Shown in pieces: positions 12,110 through 22,580 of a DNA stretch of 64,000 nucleotides; positions within the stretch are counted from its first letter, which is position 1; each line of letters begins with the position of its first letter. The notes below the pieces were generated by a model. It was not told the origin of the DNA, did not search any database, and worked only from the letters and a program-made list of their open reading frames with translations. Where the stretch lies: the NCBI GenBank assembly GCA_964017155.1, contig OZ024863.1, positions 47,333,864-47,397,863 on the forward strand, written 5' to 3'. The translations under genes and the position numbers were made by a program. The DNA comes from Oasisia sp. SBJ-2009. Its lineage: Eukaryota; Annelida; Polychaeta; Sabellida; Siboglinidae.

Positions 12110-12340
12110 AGCTTACATTGTTGACCAGCAGTCACCAGGGCAGGGATGAGGGACGGGGACAGAACATAAAATCGAACTTCTTGAGGTTCTCCTTGGAAAT
12201 ACTCCGCCTCATACGGCCGCTCTCTGAAAACATGGACGCCGACTGTCGGCTCTCGACTCCTCCAGTCATGATGTCCAGCCAGGCGAGGGGCGGAAGGGCC
12301 GGGACGGGGCTAGCTGGGTGCACGTCAGGCTGACATGGTA
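12110..12340. other. GC-rich island, possible orphan exon
   Basis: The composition is distinctly higher in GC than its surroundings, and both strands have open frames of 60-80 codons. On the plus strand an ATG near 12230 is followed by a possible donor (GGTAAGC) near 12337. On the minus strand a frame containing R-M-R-R-S-I-S-K-E-N-L-K-K is open. I cannot connect either to another exon, and no family is recognised. Confidence 0.2.
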
Positions 12341-12639
12341 AGCATACACAGGCAAATTATCAGGGGCTGAGCAGGGGCCCAAAAATCTAAATATAAACCG
12401 AGTTTGTCAACGTTAACCACTCCTGTGTGTATTGTGCAGATACTAAAATTATCAGTGACGACACCACAGCTATCCCGTATATGGGCATTCATGTTTTTCG
12501 ACGTCTAGGCCTCATACATAAACACGTACACGTACTTTTATGGAGATATAAATATATGTACAAATCATTTCCAGAGTTTGCTTTAAACTCGGTAGCGTAG
12601 CCAGCATTTTGCATTAGAGGAAGCCACCCGACAACCAAG

Positions 12640-12692
12640 CGCACACACGTACGTACGCACGCACGCACGCACGCACGCACACACATACACAC
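12640..12692 (+). repeat. Microsatellite (ACGC/CA rich)
   Basis: A run of ACGT, ACGC and CACA units. The Cys/Val-rich minus-strand ORFs at this position are artefacts of it. Confidence 0.85.
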
Positions 12693-12779
12693 TTCTGCTC
12701 ACCTTGTGTGTTACATATCGGCATACACGAATGGATTAGAGACGGTGACGATTGCACAAACAGAGAAACAACAGGAGAG

Positions 12780-13115
12780 GGTACAGGTTTGCGAAAAACA
12801 ACCTGGTAAGAATAATCGTGGGAGTATAAAAGAGCTGATAGGGAGAAAATTGATGATGTGAGAGTGAAGGTAGGAACGAAGTACAATTCTAAGAAGAAAT
12901 TGCCGAGGAGTACATGGGCTGGTCATGTGGAAAAAATGGGAGATGAAAAACTTGCAAAGAGAGCAGATGCCCAGAAAGTGGAGGTGAAATGGAGGTGACA
13001 AAAACTGAAACTGCGATGGGGGATTGCTTTAAAAGTGACCTAGAAAGAGTGGGAGAAGATTAGAGAAAGATAGATAGAAGGAATTGGAGACTGCTGACAG
13101 AGAACTTAGTAAGAG
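12780..13115 (+). mobile_element. Degenerate LINE reverse-transcriptase tail
   Basis: On the plus strand the sequence reads K-K-L-P-R-S-T-W-A-G-H-V-E-K-M-G-D, then K-L-K-L-R-W with stops, as in the C-terminal region of non-LTR retrotransposon polymerases (usual form R-x-x-W-x-G-H-V-x-R-M). Frame changes and stops show decay. It is a different copy from the other LINE pieces in the window. Confidence 0.55.
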
Positions 13116-13532
13116 AAAAGTGAGTGGAAGAAAAAAGACAATGGAAAAGGAAATCATGGTCACTAACGAGAGTGATGCCCAAAAAAATGCAATTTTACCG
13201 GGCAAAGTTCTATTATTTTGAATCCTTAGTAGCCATTAGCCATCGTGCACATTTAGAATAATGACATTTTCATTGCTCTGCCAACTCTTACGCTGCAGCC
13301 AGAGACAGAAGTGGAGAATTCCTAACTTAAACCTATTTGAACGATCGATGACAATTTTTTGCGAAAGGGAAGGACTGGGAAGGAAAATCTTACACAGGCA
13401 TCCTGAAACCCACTGTACTTTGAGACTATGAATCACGCACCCAGTTATTGGTCCTCCGTTACCCACCACGCTTTTTGTTCCGGGATTGGGGGGGGGGGGG
13501 GCATTGGCCCCTGCCCCCTGGCTACGCCACTG

Positions 13533-14182
13533 AATTTTAAACAAATAACTACGTATAAACTACTTTAGGTACTGAAACAGTTATTTGGTTTGCATGCAAT
13601 TGATCATATTTAATACGATTATTTATCTTGTAATCTGTATATTTAAGCTTCTAGTAGATGAAAGCAAGCCAACTCGCCGCCAATATAAAAATAACAGGTT
13701 GTTGTTGATTAATTGTTTGTTGGTTAATTTTATAATGGTGAACTTTCAAAATGTTGTAAAATTTGTGTTCGATAACGTTAAATATACAAATATGTTTACA
13801 TAAATTTTATATTGTGATATGCTGGCTGAGGGGACTAACATTGACGTTACCACATTTAAGTTTAATTAATAGGTTGAATATGGTGATAATTGGTTTGTCA
13901 TACAGTATGTTATAGATATATGATAATTTGGTTTCAATGACATTATAAAATACAAACTGCCATTTTATTGGAAGAAAAATAAATGTTGAGGCCATTACTA
14001 AATTATAAATAGCAGACGATTTGTAAAGCAAGCATAATATCACATTATAATATTATGTAAAATATAATGAAATACTGTTGTTATCAAACTATGTGACTAT
14101 GTATTCCTTTCCAGATGTAGTGATCGCCGCGGTTCCTCCGACTGGCTTGCTAGAAAGTAGGTTCCTGCTAACCTGCATCTTC
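13533..14182. other. AT-rich DNA, nothing identified
   Basis: Short ORFs on both strands are rich in Ile, Phe, Asn and Lys and reflect base composition. No repeat or splice-bounded exon was recognised. Confidence 0.4.
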
Positions 14183-14600
14183 TCGTGGCGTTGTAGCGCT
14201 TACATTTTCCGGCGTTATAAACGTTCCGATTGACGTTTCTGCGCATGCGCGATAAATGTAAAATTATTAATGTGCCGCGAAAGAACAACGCATTTTTTAA
14301 AAATAAATACTACGGGTTGTTCGTTAGGATGTATATAACCTCTCAATGCAAATTAACACGAGGCAAACAAGTTTTGAGGTATGTTTTGAGAGCAAGCGTA
14401 AATCACGTGACTATAGTGAGGCATAATCCGTGGCAGTAATTTAAACAAACGTAATACTTTATTGTATTGAACAATATTTTAAGTAACTTTGGCATTTATA
14501 CCAAAAATGCTGCACATTGATGATTTTACATTTATCTCGCATGCGCAGAAACGTAAATCGGAAAGTTTATAACGACCGGAAAATGTAAGCGCGACAGCGC
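14183..14600. mobile_element. Inverted-repeat (MITE-like) element, about 420 bp
   Basis: A sequence of about 90 bases at the left end (core GCGCTTACATTTTCCGG) recurs inverted at the right end, ending in CCGGAAAATGTAAGCGC near 14592. The arms are about 90 percent identical. They enclose some 230 bp without a transposase. The outermost bases look like GGCGYTGT on both sides. A target duplication could not be resolved because LINE sequence begins immediately to the right. Confidence 0.65.
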
Positions 14601-14609
14601 CCCCGTTTT

Positions 14610-17600
14610 TACTCAGCCCGCTGCAGTCGCGACCGAGTACCGGGCGGTATAACCGGACATGATCGACTGGACTCTTTAGCCTTGGCTGGCAGCCAGCCTA
14701 GGAGAAGGACAACTCTGACTCAAAACCCGGTCAGGTGGAGCTCGTTAGCCTGTGGCAGGCAGCTTACCTAGGAGAAGGAAAACTCCGATCCCAAACCGCT
14801 AGTTATAGGTCAAATAGCCGGGTTGACCGGACTCGTCAGCCACGATCAGCAGCCAGGCTATAAGAGCAAACCTAGACCAACAATTAGGAGTGGGGCCCCT
14901 AAGGCGACTGGATGCCAACTGCAGCTTTCCTTCGGCAGTCCTACAGCCGATCCGATGCCAAACGTATTGATCAGCTCTCCCTTGGAACACATCGACGAGG
15001 CCGAGAGGGATGTTCTGACGATTGGGCATAGCAGGATCTCCATACACTTCGCCCAGGCGTGCGCCCTGGAGATGCAACATTAGTTCTGCTGGACAGCGGC
15101 GGAAACAACAAGGGAGACAGGCAGTTATGGGTTATAAGTCCAGAGTCAATTGGCATATGCTCGGATGGAACGGGCTGTCTGTCTCCAACGATGGGAGGGA
15201 TCGCCTCAAGCTGGACAGCCCTCAGCCAGTAAGGTGCTGACACGTCACAGTCTGCCTGGTTCAATGGGTGCTTGAGGCTCAGGGCGAAACCCGAAGAACA
15301 AACTGCAGATCACGCACCAACCAAAAGAAGAAACAAGAGTTAATTCACAACTCTGCGGTTCGCGAATTGGAACGTCAGGACAATGTATACTAGCTGGCCT
15401 CTCACAAGACCTATCTTAGGTCGATGATGCCAGAAAAACAGCCATCATCAACCATGAGTTGAGGAAATGCAACACCGACATCGCTGCACTGCAGGAGACC
15501 AGACTTCCATCAAATGACAGCATCACAGAACAGGACTACAGGTTCTATTGGCAGGGAAGGGAATCAGATGAAAATCGCATACATGGAGTTGAGTTAGTAA
15601 TAACAAACTCCCTATTGTCCTCGATTCAAACACCATCAAGCGACACAGCACGTATCATCCCAACTTCGACAGGTCCAGCGAACATCCTGAGCATTTATGC
15701 TCCCACGCTTTGTTCTTCAAAATAGGAAAAGGATGAGTTTTACGAGGAGCTGGAGGCCATTATAAAAGAGATATCTGTGGCGGAACAGCTTTACTTTCTG
15801 GGGAAGTTCAGTGCTCGAGTTGGAGCCGACCACGACTCCTGGTCCCGCAGCGTCGGCCACTTTGGCGTTGGGAGATTGAACGAGAATGAGCAAAGACTGT
15901 TGGAGCTATGTTCATACTACGATCTCTGTGTAACAAATATATTCTTCCCATAAAACCTGTCCACAGAGTATCCCGGAGACACCCAAGATCCCGTCATTGG
16001 CACCAGCTGGATCTCGTCACCACTCGAAGACCACTGCTGAGCGGTGTCCACGTCACCCGCAGCCATCACAGCGCCGACTGTGACACTGGCCATTCTTTAG
16101 TTGGTACCCAGATAGCATGCAAACGTTACATTAACGTTTGCAGTTGGTTAGAACCGTTTTATGTTGGTTACGGTTAAATCTGTAACGTTACCGAAACGTT
16201 AGTTTTTGGTTTGTTTTTTTGGTTAGAAAGTAAACGTAGATCTACGTTAAATAAACGAGCAAAATAACGCAAAAAAAAAACGTTCGTACGTAAACGTTAA
16301 ACAAACGTTAATGCAAACGTTAAATTAACGTTAGATTAACGTTTCCATGCTGACTGGGTAACAAGGTGCGTGTCCGACCCAAGCGAATCCATTATTCAAA
16401 GCAGAAAATACGCCCACGTATCAACATAGCCAGGACCTTCGTTTCAGATACTTGTGTACGCTACACAAACACTACCAACAAGGCTCTGAAGGACTGCCCA
16501 ACGAGCAGCGCAGAGGAGAGATGGAAGCCACTTACGACTCAGCCAAGAAAGAAAGGCAGAGCCACGACTGGTTCGTGGCAGGAATTGCAGAACTTGAGGC
16601 AGCAATCGATGCCAAAAGAACAGCCCTCCTAAGCTACAAGAGGGAGCTTCAGGGAAGCCCACACGAAAGCCAGGAATGATGCGCAACGAATTGATCGACG
16701 ATGCGCCAACGACTACTGGCATAATATTTGCCAGAGCATCCAATTATCCGCCCACTGTGGCAACATACGGGCAATGTATAACGGAATGAAGAAAGCCTTT
16801 GGGCCAAACGTCACCAAGGTTGCACCCTAAAGGCCGCTACGGATGTCACCATTACACACCGAGGCAAGCAGCTGGAGAGACGGGCGGAACATTACCAGCT
16901 CTACTCAAGAGAAACCATCGTCATGGAGACGCAGTTCAGAATACCACCCCTGGCTGTCGTGGAAGAGCTCAACATTCCACCATCAGCAGAAGAACTTAAC
17001 AAGGCTATTAATTGACTAATTTGCGGCAAGGCCCCTGTAAATGATGACATCTCGCCAGAAGTCACCAAGCACGCCCAGGTAAGCACTCTCCCAAACCATT
17101 TGCATGAGTTGAGGGATGGTACTCCAGGATATGCGCGACTCTAATATCATCACATTATATAAAGATAAGGGAGATCGCAGCAACAGCTACCGTAGAATCT
17201 CCCACCTCAGTATTGTAAGGAAGGCCTTCGCCCGAGCGCTGAAGAGGCTGCAGTCACCGGCAGAACGAGTATACCCAGAGGCCCAGTGCAGGTTCATAGC
17301 AGGAAGATCAACAATCGATGTGATTTTCTCACTAGAGCACCTGCAAGAGAAATGCCGTGGACAGAGGCAACCACTTTACATCGCCTTGGTTGATAACCAA
17401 GGCTTTCGACCTGGTAAGCAGAAACGGCCTCTTCACTATGCTGCAAAGGATTGAAAATCATCACGTCTTTCCGGGAAGATATGAAAGGTACTGTCCAGCA
17501 TGATGGCTCCTTGTCAGATCCGTTCCAAATTAGGAACGGAATGAAACAAGGATGTTCCAACAGTTTTTGGAATCGTTTCCCACTGCTACTGTGCTTTGCC

Positions 17601-18095
17601 TTCAATCGGTCAGAAGACGGGGTATATCTCCACACAAGAAGTGATGGGAACCTTTTTAACCTCGACGTTTGCGAGCAAAGACCAAAGTGCGGAAATTATT
17701 ATTCATGGAAATGCTTTTTGCAGATGACGCTCACACTGAGGAAGCTTTGCAACGTCTTACGAGTTCCTTTGCTCGTGCCTGCAGAGAGTTTGGTCTCGCA
17801 ATAAGTGTCAAGAACACCATCATCTTAGGATAAGACGTCTGCAGTGCCACAGCGTTCATAAAGACATGGAAGTAGTGGAAGAATTCGTGTACCTCGTATC
17901 CACCATATCCAGCAACCTCTCTCGGAATGAGACAAGGGGATCGACAAGGCAGCAACAGCTCACCTGACCAAGGGGACGACGCTATATGCTGACCACGAAA
18001 ACCAAGGTTGTCGTTTAAAGTTTGCATACTCAGTACTCTGCTTTATGGCAGTGAAGCTTGGACCATGTATACTCGCCAAGAGTGTACGTAAACTG
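14610..18095 (+). mobile_element. Decayed APE-type non-LTR retrotransposon (LINE)
   Basis: The 5' part (14640-14830) has two related segments containing CTAGGAGAAGGA. An apurinic-endonuclease-like region follows (from about 15425: A-A-L-Q-E-T-R-L, later W-H-Q-L-D-L-V and S-A-D-C-D-T-G-H-S-L-V). Reverse-transcriptase motifs come next, with P-E-A-Q-C-R-F-I-A-G-R-S-T-I-D near 17280 and the catalytic F-A-D-D near 17717. The tail reads L-Y-G-S-E-A-W-T near 18055. Several frameshifts, stops and small deletions make it inactive. A MITE at 16107-16358 interrupts the endonuclease-to-RT linker. The clade is not assigned. Confidence 0.85.
16107..16358. mobile_element. 252 bp MITE with TA target duplication
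   Basis: The ends CCCAGATAGCATG and CATGCTGACTGGG are inverted repeats, and the inside is packed with AACGTT palindromes. TA flanks both sides (16105-16106 and 16359-16360). Removing the element and one TA restores an unbroken LINE reading frame (S-L-V-G-N-K-V-R), which fixes both boundaries. It has no coding capacity. A TA duplication suits Tc1/mariner-like mobilisation, but the family is not assigned. Confidence 0.85.
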
Positions 18096-18824
18096 TGAGG
18101 TTCTCACGACTGAAGCAGTCGCGACTGGCGAAGTCATCACTGCACCCAATGGTCGCTGCTGCTGATTACGTCATGCATAATCTCGCTTAACCGACTGTCG
18201 GTCGGCTGCGTAACTACGCCGAGAAGACAGGAGTTGAGCGGCTGATAAGTGCTGCCACCCCACGGAGACTGATTAATCGAGGCTATACCTGCAGCAGATC
18301 TCTCAGCAAAACTTGTCTTTTTAGATCAGCCAATTAAATCGCTCACGATTCGTGTGATCGGCGTCAGCTAGGCCATATGATATTTTTATTGGTGATTTCA
18401 ACCACACGCTGCTCGTGTTACACGCAATGTTTGGGACGTAGAGCGACATAAATTATCCAACAACAGCATGCAACTCCCAACCACCAACCCGCCCTCGCGC
18501 GTCCACCGAATGTCTGTCGACCATCATGACAACTATTCCGTTAATATTATTAGGCCAGCCGGCCGGCGATACGCAACATTTCCACCAGCACCACACCACC
18601 CGTCTTAAAAATGTCAAAAATCGTGATCCCTGCGAGACGACGATTAAAAGAGGAGTGGCGCAGTAACTCAGGTGGAATTATTTTTAGGCCTCGATCCGTA
18701 TTTTTATCCGTAATAATTATAGTATGCTTACTTAGACCGTATATAGCTAACAATTGTTAAGGCGACAGTCCCTATAACCGCAAGGGGTCTAGACTGCTTG
18801 CATGTTTATACCAACCCATGCAGG
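18096..18824. other. Spacer between the LINE and the outer LTR element
   Basis: Mixed-composition sequence with no exon, inverted repeat or known element recognised. The last four bases (CAGG, 18821-18824) are the left copy of the target duplication of the outer LTR element. Confidence 0.4.
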
Positions 18825-19888
18825 TGTAGGGATTTTTCAGCGATAACTATTATAATTATATATAGATATATCTATCACTATTTAGGGCTACTAAAGCCAT
18901 GCATATATGCAAATACGTACATAATCACAAGGAGGGTGTTTACCCGGTTAAGAGACTATAACCAGTAGGGAAGGTTTCCTATGCAATTTATATGGTAATT
19001 TTAGGGCCATCTGGCTGAGGCAGAGGACCAACCCTGGTATTTTGGGACGCTACCAGGGGAGGGAAAGTTCACTAGCACTGCAGGCTCGTCTATGCTAATT
19101 TCTAGGGCCATCTGGTTTAGGAAGATTCTCCACTTTATTGTTGTTGGGGGAAACCACAGGGTGCAGAGTCCGCTGGCACCCTGCCAAGATTTCTAGGGGT
19201 AGACGCGCTGGACAAAATATTAGGTAAGGCGTCTAGCGTCTGTCCTCGGGCTACAGTACCACTAGTATAAATAGGGAGTATTTTAATGATTCGAGGCAGA
19301 CTTCTGGGGCCTATTACCGGGAACACCTACGCTGTTTACCCCGGGACACGCCGCTCCAGAGGGCCCTGCGACATGCTTGCCGTCAAAGCACATACTGTGT
19401 GTTATTGAGGGGCTATACTGTGTGTTATTGACGGGGGTTGACTACTGGGGCCATTTGTCGGGGAACACACACATACGCTGTTCACCCCGAAATACGCCGC
19501 TCCAGAGCGCCCTGTGACAGAGATACTGTCACAGTACATTGTGCTGAAAGAAGTTGTGCCGTACGAGGCATATTGTTCTCTGATTGAGGAACCACACCTG
19601 TGGGTGAGTTCTTTGCTTGATCGCGTGTCAAACACGCTGTCAGTACCGTCACATTGTATTGTGTTTATATTGGTTTAGTTAGTGAAGTATTTTAGTGAGT
19701 GTCTTAGATTTGTACTGGTAGGATTTTGATGTAATAAACTGTAGAAACCTTATATATATTGTTGGTGTTAGACTGGTTAGACTGAGTGAGTGAACGTGTG
19801 CCCGAGTCCGCCACTAGACGCCTCCGTGCCGACCGCTCGCGCCAAACGATACGATTTGGTGGCGGGGTGTTATCCCGCAAACGCTACA
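18825..19888 (+). repeat. 5' LTR of the outer element
   Basis: 1064 bp, with TATAAATA at 19266-19273 as a likely promoter and AATAAA at 19733-19738 as a polyadenylation signal. An imperfect internal duplication of about 75 bp occurs (near 19299-19371 and 19437-19514), each copy containing CGCCGCTCCAGAG. About 117 bp near 19252-19367 is absent from the 3' LTR. Confidence 0.85.
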
Positions 19889-19891
19889 ATT

Positions 19892-19915
19892 TGGTGGCAG
19901 CCGGGGTGGGATTTC
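19892..19915 (+). promoter_or_regulatory. Primer-binding site of the outer element
   Basis: TGGCAGCCGGGGTGGGATTT begins six bases after the LTR. Its complement ends in CCA preceded by a plausible acceptor and T-stem strand, as expected for a tRNA 3' end. The tRNA type is not assigned. Confidence 0.55.
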
Positions 19916-20094
19916 GGTAGATAAACCTGACCGTATTCCTCTACGTTCCGTAGTAACGGTTTTTGGTTAATCTATCTTGAAAATCTCACTTGAAAGAACT
20001 CACACGGGCCGCACGTTTACTTGCTTCAGATAGATTAAAGTAGAATAGTTTAGTGAGAAGTTACTTCTCTGGTGGCAGCAAAATATTATATAAC

Positions 20095-21873
20095 ATGTCA
20101 ACTGTGGGTGATAATTCCCCAGTGATCGAAGACGAGGATAGTGAAGTTTTGCTAAGGCTACCTGGTAGGATGGACGACGTTATGCAATCCACTGTCAGGT
20201 TAGACAGGTCTATAGGAATAGACAGAACAGATAGGGAGAGGTCATTACAGTTTCTAAGGGATAGAAAGGCTGAGCTAGGTGAGAGGTTGTCCAAACTGAG
20301 ACAGCAGAAAGAAGTGCTGAAATTAGAAGAGCAGCAATTGAAATTTCAGGAGGAGCAGTTGATGGTAGAAAATAATCAATTAGCCTCTGAAGAAGATTTG
20401 CTGCTAAATGAAATTAGTAGATCAGAGCTGGAACGGTCAGTACTAAATTTGTTCCCAGAAACTTGCGCTGGTCTGAGTGCAGGAAACCGGGCGCAATCGC
20501 TGTTTGAGAACAGGACCGAAACTGTCCAAGTTTTGCCCAGTCCCCAGGACAAATCTACTCCGATGATTCGTGATACCGTTGCTACCATGCTACAACCTGT
20601 AGCGGTTGCACAGAAATTCCAGGCGTGTAAAGCGCCAGATAACGTTATTTCTGATCCAAGCAGAGATGACACCAATCGTGTTCCGTCCCCTTTGTTTACG
20701 GCCTCCTATGCGAGGGGGCCGGCTACAAATCTGCCAGATTATGTTGGCAGATCGAATGTTGAACCTGTACACGTTACAGAACGCGACATTGATGTTCCAT
20801 CTCGTATGCGTAACTACGACTGGGCAGTTGGACCTCAGTCTCAGACACGGGCACCGGCGTCGAGTTACCCTCGTCAGTACCAACCCCCCCGGGGTGTTGA
20901 TAGTCTGCGACGGCAGCCAATGTTTACATCTTGTCGGCCAGTGTATGACACTGGTGACCGAGATGGTCAGTGGGTCAACCCAAGTCACCCAGATAGCGGT
21001 CTTGTTAATGACCGTTGGGGCCGTAGACATAATGACGCCAGTAACAACACCGCAGGTCAAGGGGTGTTCTCAGTGCCAGCAACTCAGATCAATGCCCCAA
21101 GACCAAAAAGTCCTGCGTTGTACGATGGAAAAAGTAGTTGCCGAGACTACCTGGTACAATTCGAGATGGTATCAGAATTAAACCGATGGACCGCAGACAC
21201 TCGCGCGCTTGAACTGGCTACGAGTTTGCGTGGTCAGGCACAGGGTGTCTTAAGTGATCTCGAGGCAGCAGACAGGGCTAACTATCCCAAGTTAGTCCGG
21301 GCTCTGTTGAATCGCTTCGAGCCGGAATACCAATCCGAGGCGTTTCGTGCGCAAATGAAGGCGAGACAGCGCCGGCGCGGCGAACCCCTGGCGGAACTAG
21401 CGCAAGATATCAAACGACTTGTGCGAAAGGCTTATCCTGAGGCCAGCGTTGATGTTAAAGAGGCGCTTGCCTGCGACGCTTTTACCGATGCCGTGGGAGA
21501 CTCTGACATGGAGTGGAACATATTCCAAGGAAAACCGAAGGGGGTGGATGACGCATTAAGACTGGCGCTTGAATATGAAGCCTTTCAAATGGGCCGATCT
21601 CGGAGAGCCGGCCCAAGGTATGCTTTACGGTCCATCAGCCACACTAAGACTGAAGGCCGTAATGTCGGCAGTCAAGACGTTGCAACGCTATTGCAACGTA
21701 TGGCTGAAAGATTATCTTTGGTGGAAACCAAGATAGATCGCCCACAAATGTCGGGAGAGAATGACCGTCGTGCGGAGTGGCATAACTGGAGGAAATGCTA
21801 CAGTTGCGGTGATTCTGGACACTGGCAACACAGTTTGAAATGTCACAACAGTAAAAGGATCATGGTGGGGTGA
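20095..21873 (+). CDS. gag: Gag polyprotein of the outer LTR element (592 aa)
   Basis: The ATG at 20095 is the first in this frame; codons upstream are open only because of alternative starts. Residues about 50-120 are Glu/Gln/Leu-rich with heptad character and are likely a coiled coil. A long low-complexity middle follows. A retrotransposon Gag domain lies at about 345-500 (L-Y-D-G-K-S-S-C-R-D-Y-L, later L-L-N-R-F-E). Near the C-terminus is a zinc knuckle, C-Y-S-C-G-D-S-G-H-W-Q-H-S-L-K-C, with six rather than four residues between His and the last Cys. The frame is open throughout. Gag packages element RNA; no pol follows. Confidence 0.85.
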   Translation: MSTVGDNSPVIEDEDSEVLLRLPGRMDDVMQSTVRLDRSIGIDRTDRERSLQFLRDRKAELGERLSKLRQQKEVLKLEEQQLKFQEEQLMVENNQLASEEDLLLNEISRSELERSVLNLFPETCAGLSAGNRAQSLFENRTETVQVLPSPQDKSTPMIRDTVATMLQPVAVAQKFQACKAPDNVISDPSRDDTNRVPSPLFTASYARGPATNLPDYVGRSNVEPVHVTERDIDVPSRMRNYDWAVGPQSQTRAPASSYPRQYQPPRGVDSLRRQPMFTSCRPVYDTGDRDGQWVNPSHPDSGLVNDRWGRRHNDASNNTAGQGVFSVPATQINAPRPKSPALYDGKSSCRDYLVQFEMVSELNRWTADTRALELATSLRGQAQGVLSDLEAADRANYPKLVRALLNRFEPEYQSEAFRAQMKARQRRRGEPLAELAQDIKRLVRKAYPEASVDVKEALACDAFTDAVGDSDMEWNIFQGKPKGVDDALRLALEYEAFQMGRSRRAGPRYALRSISHTKTEGRNVGSQDVATLLQRMAERLSLVETKIDRPQMSGENDRRAEWHNWRKCYSCGDSGHWQHSLKCHNSKRIMVG

Positions 21874-22147
21874 CATGAGAAACGTTTCTTCAATGGATAG
21901 CTGGATCTGTTGAAGAGATGTTATATCTGCTATAATGTCAAGTTACTATTATAGGTGTTTGCTTAGTTATATTTTCATCGAAGTATACAGTAGAATGTTT
22001 GGCGGATTCTGGATTTGATGTATGGTCATATAGAAATAGCGGCTTGATTCGCTGTCGGTGATCGACAGCGCTAACACATATTATCATCAGGATATGTCAC
22101 ACCCAACTGAGAATGATAGTCGGCAATGGTATGTTTTATTGCCTAAG
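21874..22147 (+). other. Non-coding interior after gag
   Basis: No pol-like frame is visible. This is internal, apparently untranslated sequence of the gag-only element leading into the first tandem-repeat block. Confidence 0.5.
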
Positions 22148-22580
22148 AGAGATTCACAAAACACGAGGTCTGCTAGATGCAGAGCCGGACATGACAAATG
22201 TCACGGTGTAATCGTTCATATGATTTGTGAGATTCACAAAACACGAGGTCTGCTAAATGGAGAGCCGGACATGACAAATGTCACGGTGTAATCGTTCAGA
22301 TGATTTGTGAGATTCACAAAACAGGAGGTCTGCTAGATGCAGAGCCGGACCTGACAAATATTTCGGTGTAATCGTTCATATGGTTTGTGAAATAGTCACA
22401 AAACGCGAGGTCTGCCCCGTGCAGAACCGGACATGACAGATGTCACGGTGTAATCGTTCATATGGTTTGTGAGGTAGTCACAAAACGCGAGGTCTACAGT
22501 TTGTAGAACCGAACATCACAAAACACGAGGTCTGTGACAAGCAGAACCGAACATGACAAATGTTACGGTGTAATCGTGTC
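22148..22580 (+). repeat. Tandem repeat of about 80 bp, 5-6 copies
   Basis: Each unit contains TCACAAAACACGAGGTCTG, AGAGCCGGACATGACAAATG and CGGTGTAATCGTTCATATG. The first three copies are the most alike; later ones diverge, and one is truncated near 22500. It lies inside the outer LTR element, downstream of gag. The units are directly repeated without unique spacers. Confidence 0.85.

Larger units (their letters stand above)
12590..13532. mobile_element. Possible DNA transposon with short inverted ends
   Basis: The left end (TAGCGTAGCCAG, from 12590) matches the inverted right end (CTGGCTACGCCAC, to 13532) over about 15 bases with two differences. The block encloses a microsatellite and a LINE tail. 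T-T-T-A-A-A-C occurs just outside both ends but is offset by two or three bases on the right, so the target duplication is not clean. Confidence 0.35.

Noticed and set aside
12489..12886. Minus-strand Cys/Val-rich ORFs
   Set aside because: They come from the ACGC/CA microsatellite and the antisense of a LINE fragment.
22148..22580. CRISPR-like array
   Set aside because: Units are about 80 bp direct tandem copies with no unique spacers, inside an LTR element of an animal genome.
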